Below, in pieces: positions 20,355-29,980 of a stretch of 64,000 nucleotides of DNA (position 1 is the stretch's first letter; each line of letters opens with the position of its first letter). The stretch is from Gari tellinella. Its lineage: Eukaryota; Mollusca; Bivalvia; Cardiida; Psammobiidae. The DNA lies in assembly GCA_922989275.2 (NCBI GenBank), contig OV277866.1:36969246-37033245 (forward strand). Direction: 5' to 3'. Made by a program: the position numbers and the translations under genes. Under the pieces are notes generated by a model that did no database searches, had not been told where the DNA came from, and saw nothing but the letters and a program-made list of their open reading frames with translations.

Positions 20355-21300
20355 AGGTAACTTGTAAAGGCTTGGGATCTATATCAATAAAAACAAGTTA
20401 TCTTTCCTAGACGAAACGGACGCCAAGAATCGTCCAATCTAGAACACATTATAATATGGACATGTGCTTGTAAGATAAGATTGTTCAGGGTTTCAGATTT
20501 TTTAGCAGACCGAGTCGTAGTTCTAATTTGCAGAATCTCGAACTATTTAAGATTGAATGTATCTAGATCTAGATCGAGTTGATTTTCCATAATCCGGGCT
20601 TGCTTAATTTGTTAAAGTTTTTTAACGGTCTAAACATAACGGTTCGACGTGAGCGATAAAGAAGAAAAAAGAGAATTCATTTTTCTAAACTATGGCAATA
20701 TGTTGCTAGACCAGGATGGTTTCGTAGCACTAGATTCTAGATCTACTGATATAAAATTAGAGTTAGGCCATATATCCAAATCCAATCATTGTTTCTGAGT
20801 GTGTCGTCTATTTGTTGGTATCATTGCATTCGCATTAAGTACCGCTGTAACGAGGATCGTACGAGCTTTAACTCCCGCGGCAACGGTACTTAAGACTCGA
20901 CAATATCTAGTGGTACCGGCTGGTTCTAGATGGGAGCGGCGACATAGGTTCTCAGTTCACGGAACATGACGGAAATATCCGACCAGCTGCTGCAGCCTGT
21001 CGGAATGGCCGAAGGGTTCCGAATGATTGATGGATACTTTCCACCATTACAAGGAGTGATGTAACGGGCACAAAACGCTTCACTGCCCGCGGCGCCACTA
21101 CTTAAAATAGTGACAAAGGTTGAGCCTATCAATCCAGTCGAGTTCGAGCAGGTTGCTAAAAAAACACTTTTTCATGTGCGATAGCTCTCTCATGTATGGT
21201 CAAAAAAGGGCTAGATCTACCATAAGCTGCTAAAAAATCGTAAGATTTCCAAAATTTCAAGCGCGATTTTAGGAATCGTACCTTAAATCATTTCGCTAAT
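20355..21300. other. gene-free stretch upstream of FUOM
   Basis: Less AT-rich than its surroundings, with TCTAGATCTAGATCGAG motifs. A 68-codon minus-strand ORF (20926-21132) is present without splice or homology support. Possible promoter region of FUOM. Confidence 0.35.
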
Positions 21301-21306
21301 TACTGT

Positions 21307-21372
21307 GCAAACAGTTTAGATCCAGATCAGACGCCATGTAACGCGGAGTCTGATCTGGATCTAAACTGTTTA
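21307..21372. repeat. alpha hairpin (solo)
   Basis: GCAAACAGTTTAGATCCAGA-TCAGACGCCATGTAACGCGGAGTCTGA pairs with TCTGGATCTAAACTGTTT. No shell ends recognised around it. Confidence 0.65.
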
Positions 21373-21778
21373 ACACCCATATCAATGTTTCCTAAGAAAA
21401 AAAACTCATACAATTTCAAAATTAGAGCAAAATTTCGAAGATTTCGGAAAAAATCCGTAGGTTCGGAGAAATTAAGAAAAATCCGAAGAAATGGCAAACC
21501 TGTCATAACATATAGCACTTCACTGAATCGTCTCTGATTATAGGCATGGCTCCATATCGTTATAAAAGACGGATTGGCTCCAGGTCGGCATTAAAGATGA
21601 AAATATATATTCTGCATGTCCATATGTTTAATTCCCGTGTCTAATTGTCCTCACTCGTCCAGGATTCCACGTCTTAGCCAGCTGTGACAGTTCATAACTT
21701 CATATTGCTGCCTATCAGACTACATATCAGCAATTGTCTCTTGATCAATACAACATGAGCAGTTACATTTATGTTTAA

Positions 21779-22042
21779 CCATTTACTCCATAGCCTGTTT
21801 CTAGTTTTGAAGAATGTGACCACTAAAAGCAGATTGAAAGTAACCTCCACCAAAGAAAATACTTCCAATTTATACAGTAATGAATATATAGTAGGAAAAA
21901 GTTTCTATATCCTAGCAGATGATAGCTTAAAGCTGTCTGAAAGTAAATCATAATGCGCCTTAAGGCGCATTCTGGTTTACTTTCAACCTGCTTTAAGTGG
22001 TTAACAATATTCAATACCAGAATCAGGTCAATGGGTCATAGG
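21779..22042. mobile_element. family B MITE with hairpin beta
   Basis: TTAA at 21775-21778 and 22043-22046. Hairpin at 21925-21999 (AATGCGCCTTAAGGCGCATT centre). The left part contains an extra partial copy of the arm (AAAAGCAGATTGAAAGTAAC). Confidence 0.75.
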
Positions 22043-22125
22043 TTAACATAGTTTTAGATTGCATTTCATTGAACTGTTCCCTATCCTGAACACAAACCTT
22101 TGTTATGTAATCATATATCCCTTAA

Positions 22126-22393
22126 CCCCATAGCCCGTTTCTGATTTTAAAGACAGGTGACCCACTCAAAGCAAGCTGAAGTAATTCAGAAAGCGTCTTA
22201 AGGTATTTTCTGCGTTAGTTACTAAGTATAACCTGCATTAAGCTACTATACTCTTATACTATAACTATGTTTATAGTTTGGTTATAGAAAACATTTCTTA
22301 CAATAGATATTCATGACTGTATAAAACGGAACTATTTTTTTTAGTAGAGTGATATAATAAATGCGTAACAAGGCGTATTTATTGAGTAATGGG
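22126..22393. mobile_element. family B MITE with diverged hairpin
   Basis: TTAA at 22122-22125; left end CCCCATAGCCCGTTTCTGAT; right end GTATTTATTGAGTAATGGG followed by TTAC. Hairpin arms at 22175-22245 with centre AAAGCGTCTTAAGGTATTTT. Confidence 0.7.
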
Positions 22394-22399
22394 TTACAA

Positions 22400-22620
22400 G
22401 AGATCTTCCTACCGCCAAAATATCGTCTGCATCGGTAGTCTTGTCTGCAATATTGTTAAAGTCAGATTAAGGGCTGTTTTGAATGATGACATGTCGATAC
22501 GAGTATCAAACAGGTTTGATCCTGATTAGATGCCGCGTTACGCGGCGTTTGATCAGGATCTAGACTGTTTGCAAAGCCACCTTTTGGCGCCTTTGGCAGT
22601 GAAAAACTTAAAATAAAGAT
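22400..22620. mobile_element. family G-like decayed MITE with hairpin alpha
   Basis: Contains the family G block CGTCTGCATCGGTAGTCTTG ... CTGCAATATTGTTAAAGTCA and an alpha hairpin at 22507-22574 (GATTAGATGCCGCGTTACGC and its inverse). Ends not resolved. Another decayed copy lies at about 23925-24110. Confidence 0.5.
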
Positions 22621-23284
22621 TAGACCTTCATGTATTTTAATATTTGCATCACTGCAGCAAATGGTCATATTCGATTACTCATGATTAATTCCGTTCCAGC
22701 ATCCGACGAATAGTTTGTCCTGATGTTCCGTTGCCATGGTGATGTAACGTGAGTGTGTGTCCGGTAATGTGACAGTCAAAACGGGCAGCTGTCACCTAAA
22801 CCTCCCCATTACAACGGTCACAACTCAAACACAACTCAGATATGTCTCTCTGGTCCTCTGATCTTCAGATGGCGTTGACAGCGTCCTCTGGTGGCATAAG
22901 TCATGAAATCCCTTTAACTGCTACCACTAACTGACTCATACGGGAGTTCATTGCTGGTGTTTATGACAGGTGACTGCTTAAAGCAAGACGAACAAAAGCT
23001 GAAAAAAGTCCTCGTTAAAGTTGTTTAAATAGTGTTAGTTTAATGTTGACTCTTGTTGGTAATGCGATCTTTCTCCTAATAAAATCCATGATTTGTTCGT
23101 TCCAACCGAGACGGGGTTTCTTATATTTTAAAACAAAACGTTACATAACAATAAATGTTTATTATAATTATATAATACTACTTGACTTGAATCGAGGGTA
23201 AAATAAATGTGTTACTGCTATTCATGAGTCGATATTTTATATATACACTGTACATGTACACGTGTTTACTAGGATAGCTATATA

Positions 23285-23478
23285 CAGTAAAATATCGATT
23301 CTACGAACTTGCGTTAGTTCGAACATACCTATATTTCAAAGTTAAAACGTGGCATAGCCACGTTTCAACTTTGAAATACGGGATTGTTCGACTCAAGAGA
23401 GATCGAATCATCAAAATTCAACTTACGAATTATTCGTAAGATCGATTTAAGCGAGTTCGAAATATAGAGTTTCGACTG
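23285..23478. mobile_element. family T MITE (TA target) with palindromic centre
   Basis: TA-CAGTAAAATATCGATTCTAC ... GAAATATAGAGTTTCGACTG-TA. Inner hairpin TTTCAAAGTTAAAACGTGGC / GCCACGTTTCAACTTTGAAA. Confidence 0.65.
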
Positions 23479-24111
23479 TAAAATGCAATATGAGCACTGT
23501 TATCTCAAACAGCTGTGCGGTATTCTCTTTAAATCATTATTTATATAATTTCTGCTTACATTTTGATGCATATTTATCCAATTCAAGTTTTTTAAAAATA
23601 TAATTTAACTGCAAAAATGAACAAACAAATGTCACCCAGTTTGGAATCCAATCGGATGCCATATCTAACTGGACATCTGATCAGGTTCCAAAATGTTTGC
23701 AAAAGTCAGTGGTGATGTAGAAGTAATAGCATTTCTTTAAAATACAAATTAAACAAACACAGTACCTCGATATAAAGCCATCAGAGCCCATGTCAAGGAT
23801 ATAGTGACTATAAAAGGAACTTTATTCTCCAATGGGGGAAACTGAAGGCGTAAAGCGGTGCGTTTATAAAATTTGATTATTTGCTTTAAATCTTTCGGCG
23901 CCAGATTCGTTGTTAGCTGTTTACCCCAATCACCGCTACATTATCGTCTGCTTCAATTATTTTATCTGTAAGAACGTTTCAAATTTAGATAATTTTAAAA
24001 GGTAAGATAACTTAAGAATTATCGATACGAAATGTAAAACAGTTTGCGACTGATCTGGATCCAAACTGTTTGTAAAGTCGCCTTTTTGCGCCATTGGTAG
24101 TGAAAGAGTTA

Positions 24112-24357
24112 CAGTGGAGAATCTGTTATTCTTTCCCAATAAACGCGTTTACGCTAAAACTATTATTTGCAGTGCAAATAGTTTGGAGCCAGATCAGACG
24201 CCGGGTAACCCGGCGTCTGATCAGGCTCCAAACTGTTTGCCACCAAGATAAACATGAAATATCAGAATTGTCCAAAAGTTGTTCTTTTCTACGTTTTAGT
24301 GCTTTGTGTTTGCGTACGTTTGCGTTTAAACGGGAAAGAATAACAGATTCTCCACTG
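24112..24357 (+). mobile_element. family A MITE (Tc1/mariner-type), 246 bp
   Basis: Perfect 28-bp TIRs beginning CAGTGGAGAATCTGTTATTC, TA duplicated on both sides (24110-24111, 24358-24359). Central alpha hairpin at 24175-24240 with loop-side GACGCCGGGTAACCCGGCGT. No transposase. The terminal CAGT and TA target are as in Tc1/mariner-derived MITEs. Confidence 0.88.
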
Positions 24358-24577
24358 TATACACATTGCCTGCGTAACATCACATACATGTATGTATTTT
24401 GACCTTTACTTCGTGTACCTCTATACATGTACCCCTTTTAACCCATTGCCTCATCCTTATACATATGCACGTCATAATGGAAGGTGATAACAATGGATAT
24501 TATCTACTTTATTTACCCCCGTATGAAGAATAATTACATGCAATACATACAAATAGGAGAAAATACAAGTTGTTGCC

Positions 24578-24632
24578 CAAAAGCTCAATTGGTAGAGAAC
24601 CATTCTTTCATTTTGCGAATTTCGATCGGCCT
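24578..24632 (+). other. tRNA-like relic
   Basis: AGCTCAATTGGTAGAGAACC is a good D-arm/box A; the T-arm is degenerate (GCGAATTTCGATCGG). Immediately followed by a family R element. Confidence 0.4.
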
Positions 24633-24637
24633 TATTA

Positions 24638-24812
24638 CAGTGAGGCTCGCTTCATAACGAAATGGAATAAAACGAAATATTGGATATAACAAAACAAAAG
24701 TTATTCCTCTTCTCTTATTGATGTTTAGTAAAATGGACCTGCTATAATGAAAATTTGATATAACGAAAGAAATCAAGCGGTCTGAAGACTTCGTTGTAAG
24801 TGAGCTTCACTG
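24638..24812. mobile_element. family R MITE (TA target)
   Basis: TA-CAGTGAGGCTCGCTTCATAA ... TAAGTGAGCTTCACTG-TA. The interior has two AACGAAA/ATATAACGAAA blocks. No hairpin cassette. Confidence 0.7.
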
Positions 24813-24829
24813 TAAACATTTGTTTCCTT

Positions 24830-26100
24830 TGAAACGTATTTTAAGATAAATCCTTTACCTTTAGAAACTAAAATATAGATCTACAGTAGATCTATATTTT
24901 AGTTTCTAAAGTAGTACTTGTTTATAACGGCGCCTGGAATCCATTTACTAGCCATCTTTAAGGCCAACTCTGGCTTTCATACTCATTCACAGCAGTTCAC
25001 TAACATAAATTCCCATCACACCAAATCCGCCAGCCAAACATAATTATGTTAAACGATCATTCAAATAAATCGGATATGTAGTACATGTATTGGGTGCAAA
25101 TGGTTGCTCAACTTAGGCCGAAGATAATGGAGAACGGCCCTTTGGAGGGTTCTGCATTACACTTGCCCTGCAATAAGCAATCCTTTGGTGAAATACATGG
25201 ACGAGAGCCTCATCTTTTATAAAGACAGTTATACTCGGATTCATTTGATGGTCTATATAAACAGTTTAGACTGCAGTAACTGTATCAAAGAGTCGATGTT
25301 CTAAATGTATCATAGATGTGTATTTACCATACCAATTAAATCGTTAATTATTATTATAATTCCTGCCTCCAGAATATCGTAAGCATAATTATTTACCCTT
25401 TCTCCGTCGTCCATGTTTCTGTTTTCTTTCTGTCTGCCCTATATTCCAGTATCAAGTAGATCTAGTGTAATTTGTATAATTAAGTAACTTTCAATTTGTT
25501 GCGGAATCTTTATCTACATTAACAATTAAATCAGCTTTATTTACGTTGTCCAAATATCAAATAAAGCTTCAATAGTATCTGTTTTATCACAATATAACTC
25601 TGCATATACACATCGATAGACACATCTGCTTGAGATATGGATCTGGACTGTTTGCAAAACGCTAAAGTAGTGTTGATCGAAGCAAGAAAGATACTGCATG
25701 GAAATGGTGAATCTATGTGCACGTGTGGAGGTTTTTGTTAAGGTCCTCGATGATACCAGTGCAAGCAGTGACCACTTTCAAGAGTATCTATTTTGTCAGA
25801 GGCCCTGCGAGGGACGGTTAATATTCACATTCAACTCAAGCGACGAGTACTTATATATTCGTATACTCTTAATAAACAAACAGTGTGCAATATATATCAC
25901 AGAAATGCAACTCCAAATACATGTAGTAAAACAAAGGCTAGACTTAATTGGAAACTGGGATTTTCAATTAAAAGTTTCAGGGGTTACTGAGTTAACTGAC
26001 TGCTGGGGTTGTTTATAAATACAATTAGGCCATAATATTATGATATAAATCAAGTTATCGCGTTTTCAAAAAAGTATATATGTGTAGATGAAAACTTATT
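24830..26100. other. gene-free stretch
   Basis: Contains a perfect palindrome AACTAAAATATAGATCTACA / TGTAGATCTATATTTTAGTT (24867-24908) and alpha-hairpin half-arms at 25640. No exon recognised. Confidence 0.45.
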
Positions 26101-26126
26101 CGTTGGGAAACATCAGTGTATATTTA

Positions 26127-26327
26127 CAGAGGAGAAGAAGTTATTCTTTCCCACTAAACGCGTTTAGGCTAACATTATTGTTTCCAATGTATACTTTGGA
26201 GCCAGATCAGACGCCCGGTAATTCTCACATGATAAGCCAGACTTGTTAAAATGTCAGGATATTCTACATATTAGTGTATTGCGTTTGCGTTTTTATAAAA
26301 TGGGTAAGAATAACGACTTCACCTCTG
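26127..26327 (+). mobile_element. degenerate family A MITE
   Basis: The left end CAGAGGAGAAGAAGTTATTC, then TTTCCCACTAAACGCGTTTA and GGAGCCAGATCAGACGCC, is recognisable. The right arm of the hairpin is lost and the right end reads TAAGAATAACGACTTCACCT. An old copy. Confidence 0.6.
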
Positions 26328-26679
26328 TATGGAGACACATTGCACACACTTCATTACCGTGTGTCTGATAAGACTCCAAGCTGTTTGCAAAATAGAGCAT
26401 TCATGTTTCAAAACCTGTCATTATTCCTACATTTTAATTTTTCATCTTTGCTATTAGTTTTGTTTAAATATGAAGCAACAACATGATTCTGATAGTAACT
26501 AGGTCACTAAATCTCATTCCATATTGATATTACTATACATGTACGAGCAAATGTCGATGATTTTCTTATGTAGGACTCACTGGAATTCAAACGCTCAAGC
26601 ATAACTAAGTCACGCTGATGACATAAAAGTTTGTTTCAAAATTGCAATGCAGGTATGTATTCTATCTTTTCGCTTTAAT

Positions 26680-26895
26680 TCATTTACCTTGAACTCATAA
26701 ATCCAATGTCAAATTAAGTTTAGTACACATTTTACTATTAAGGGTTGATTCGAACACTATATTGTAAAACATGACAAACAGTGCAGACCTTGATCAGAGG
26801 GCTCCGGGTCTACACTGCATAGGACAATGAAATATTTACACGTACAATGATTGTTAATAACGAGAATACTCGTCGATAGGGTTGAATGTATTAAA
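26680..26895. mobile_element. decayed family C-like copy
   Basis: ATTCATTTACCTTGAACTCA, TTAAGGGTTGATTCGAACAC and a shortened alpha arm pair GACAAACAGTGCAGACCTTG / CGGGTCTACACTGCATAGGA. Ends not resolved. Confidence 0.4.
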
Positions 26896-27234
26896 ACAAG
26901 CAGATTATTTCATAATTTGACTTAATATCGATGCTCAACAGTATACAAAATTTATACATGCACCCGTGTCTAGATCTCCCTACATGTATCTCTATACGTT
27001 AAGTTTAAAAGTTAACATGTAAAAGTAAACTCGTGTGCTACAGTCGTATTGATCCATTTTTCACAGACCCTTTCCATGTCCGCCCATTTTTCGGCTGCAG
27101 CTGTTACCGCCATATTGTTAAAAATGCCCAGATGAGCGCGTGTCACTCTTGTGTACATGACAGCGGATGCGTCCAGCTTATTGTACTAGCTCTATGCACG
27201 TTTGTGGTGAAAAATTAAACTTATTGACATCTTT

Positions 27235-27303
27235 TGCAAACAATTTGGATCCAGATCAGGCCCCACGAATGTGGGGCCTGATCTGGATCCAAACTGTTTG
27301 CAA
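27235..27303. repeat. alpha hairpin (solo), perfect variant core
   Basis: GCAAACAATTTGGATCCAGA ... TCTGGATCCAAACTGTTTGC. Here the core is CAGGCCCCACGAATGTGGGG-CCTG, unlike the usual GACGCCGCG core, yet the new core is itself perfectly paired. Confidence 0.7.
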
Positions 27304-28142
27304 TTTACATCCATTTTATGCAAATCTTAGGGTGAAAATATTATTTTTACTAAGAAATCGAGATTAGGAAATAATGCATGAAATTGACTTAGCGTGTAAA
27401 GGGTTAAGGTCCCATCACACGTGGACGTATGACGAACGCCATGGACTAACTGTCATTGACAACCTGTTGCCTAGGTAATATACTGATCGTATAAAACATC
27501 GGATTAACCTGCCTTATTGTTTCTATATATTTCACATTCCACCATATGTTTCAAGACATTGCATAAAGCCAGTTTATATTGATCGAGGATTTCAAAAATA
27601 AGATTAAAAACAGATATTTATTCACAGACGGGGAAGACCTTTTACGAAAAACGGGAAAGACGGAGAAGAAAACAATATACATTAATGATTAAGAAAAAAA
27701 CTTATACATGTACCTAATATCCATTAAAACTTAAACAGCATGTATCTAGATTAGACGCCGAGTAATTCGGCATCTGATCAGGCTCCAAATTGTTTGATGA
27801 TCACATTAAAATAAAACGCATACAATTTAAAACATCCGTAACATTTTACATGATGATGCTGTTGGTTTTGTTTCGTTTAAACATGAACGAATAACGTTTC
27901 CCTGATTGTAATATTGTGTGTTTCTTGTTAAGAAAATGGACATTTTACATAATTGTGGTGTTAGAGAAAAACAAACAATTGTTAAATATAGTATCTTTAT
28001 TTTTCTTTATATGCATGGCACAGTGGTATAAAATTACATTCTCGCCATTACTACTACACCCACTAATATTCTTTGGTAGCTTTTAAGATAGCAGTCATGT
28101 CACACCATTATGGAAACAAACTAACTTTTCCTGTATCAGTTA

Positions 28143-28595
28143 CACAAGAACCTCTCTATTACGACCACTAATTTGAATCAAATATTTATCGTTTAAGAAA
28201 TGTGACAGCTTAAAGCAATGTAAAAGTGAATCAGAAAGTTCCTACAGGAGCTTTCTGTTTCACTTTCACATTGCCTTAACCCTTTACCTGATAGCATTGT
28301 TTCTAGTATTGAAGATATGTGACTACTTAAAGCAGGTTGAAAGTAAAGCAGAATGCGCCCTAAGGCGCATTCTGCTTTACTTTCAGCCTGCTTTAAGCTA
28401 TTAACGGCTAGAATAAGGAAAGTATTCAATATGACATACATTCATTACGGTATAATTTGGAACTATTTTCTTCAGCGGATGAATAAAATGAATGTGCTAA
28501 AAGTCGCTTCTATAAGGGAAAGGGTTAAGCTGTCACATGTCTGTTTTACAGACAATTATCGTTTTTTGAGTGGTCGTAATAGAGAAGTTTCACTG
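28143..28595. mobile_element. family P MITE split by a family B MITE
   Basis: TA-CACAAGAACCTCTCTATTACG ... CGTAATAGAGAAGTTTCACTG-TA. The hairpin (28197-28275 plus 28525 onward) is interrupted by the TTAA insertion at 28280-28524. Confidence 0.75.
28280..28524. mobile_element. family B MITE nested in the hairpin of a family P element
   Basis: Exact TTAA at 28276-28279 and 28525-28528. Without the insert the host reads CACATTGCC-TTAA-GCTGTC, which completes the right arm of the family P hairpin (left arm GACAGCTTAAAGCAATGT). This demonstrates TTAA-specific insertion. Own beta hairpin at 28328-28399. Confidence 0.85.
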
Positions 28596-28915
28596 TATTT
28601 TGTATTATAAAGTGGAGAAGATGACATTCTTTACCGTTGAATTGAAACTAAACACAATGCAATAAAATATAGAAAATGCTGGCGATTTATTTTAACCTGA
28701 GTGGCAAACAGTTTGGGAAATGATCAGACGTCGGGTATCCCGGTGTCTGATCTGGCTCCAAGCTGTTTGTATGGGAATTTATTGGTTTAGCACAAAGGCG
28801 TGTATTTGAAAAAAATATCTGCTAAACTGTATTAGCAACCATCCGCCGTTAACATGAAAACAAGCATTCATTTGGGAGGTAGAGCTATTGATAGTTTTCC
28901 GAATTCTTACACAGT

Positions 28916-29022
28916 AAGACCTATGTTAAGCGACCACAAAATGGAGATGCATGGTGATCTTTAAAGACAGGCGACTGCTTTTAATGCAAGCCGTGCGTCA
29001 AACGTCACACAGAACGCTCATA
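28916..29022. mobile_element. family P left part, truncated
   Basis: TA-CAGTAAGACCTATGTTAAGC, GATCTTTAAAGACAGGCGAC, then TGCTTTTAATGCAAGCCGTG. The remainder is missing where the family A copy at 29025 sits. Confidence 0.5.
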
Positions 29023-29024
29023 TA

Positions 29025-29270
29025 CAGTGGATAATCTGTTATTCTTTCCCGTTTAAACGCAAACGTACGCAAACGCAAAGCACTAAAACGTAGAAAAGAA
29101 CAACTTTTGGACAATTCTGATCATTCTTGTTTATCTTGGTGGCAATCAGTTCGGAGCCTGATCAGACACCGGGTTACCCGGCGTCTGATCTGGCTCCAAA
29201 CTGTTTGCACTGCAAATAATAGTTTTAGCGTAAACGCGTTTATTGGGAAAGAATAACAGATTCTCCACTG
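29025..29270 (-). mobile_element. family A MITE, 246 bp
   Basis: Same element in inverse orientation, the same length to the base, TA at both flanks. Central alpha hairpin at 29141-29209. Inserted in a truncated family P copy (28916-29022). Confidence 0.87.
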
Positions 29271-29284
29271 TAGGAACTACCTGT

Positions 29285-29443
29285 TGACCTGTTTTTAAAC
29301 CTGCTTTTAACATTCTTCTCTGTATCTTTTAACTTTTACTTTTATTCACTTAACATTCTCGACAGATGACGCGCTTCAAGTCTATGTCCCCAACAGGGGT
29401 TTGACTCACTGGAAGATAGAGATAGATAGATACCTGTCTAACG
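29285..29443 (+). mobile_element. LINE 3' end, solo, with GATA tail
   Basis: Non-coding stretch resembling the 3' UTR of the LINE at 4860-5943: an AACCTGCTTTTAAC-like block, a pyrimidine-rich run, a GCGC-containing block, then GAAGATAGAGATAGATAGAT. No coding sequence is present. The similarity is patchy, so the family match is moderate. Confidence 0.45.
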
Positions 29444-29459
29444 TTTGCCCTGTATTAAG

Positions 29460-29922
29460 TTGTAACCTGGTATAAATACAAATTGTCGTCTGGGTATTTT
29501 TCTCTCAAAGTTACTAGTTGACTTTTTGACAGAAGAAATTTAATGACGAGTGAGAAAATTATTGAATCCAGATACAGTGGAGAATGTGTTATTCTTTCCC
29601 AATAAACGCGTTTACGCTAAAACTATTATTTGCAGTGCAAACAGTTTGGAGCCAGATCAGACGCCGGGTAACCCGGCGTCTGATCAGGTTCCAAACTGTT
29701 TGCCACCAAGATAAACATGAAATATCAGAATTGTCCAAAAGTTGTTCTTTTCTACGTTTTAGCGCTTTGCGTTTGCGTACGTTTGCGTTTAAACGGGAAA
29801 GAATAACAGATTCTCCACTGTATATAGGCAAATTCTTAATTTCCCTATTTATAACATCTCCCTCCAAGCAACACACACAGACTATGTAACCCGTCGGGTA
29901 TTTTTATAGAGAGGGTCCACTG
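29460..29922 (+). mobile_element. family F MITE split by a family A MITE
   Basis: Left part TTGTCGTCTGGGTATTTTTC ... TTGAATCCAGATA, right part TCCCTATTTATAACATCTCC ... GAGAGGGTCCACTG. The 246-bp family A element sits between them at a TA. The left terminus is unclear. Confidence 0.65.
29575..29820 (+). mobile_element. family A MITE nested in a family F element
   Basis: 246 bp with TA flanks. It interrupts the family F sequence after TTGAATCCAGA-TA, i.e. inside the left arm of that element's alpha hairpin. Differs from the 24112 copy by only a handful of substitutions. Confidence 0.87.
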
Positions 29923-29980
29923 TATGACTAATTCGGTGGGAGAATCCAGTCTCTTATAAACTAAAACGCTTAGTATGTCA

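Noticed and set aside
20926..21132. 68-codon minus-strand ORF in GC-richer DNA upstream of FUOM
   Set aside because: No recognisable family, splice context or upstream exon; may be promoter-region sequence.
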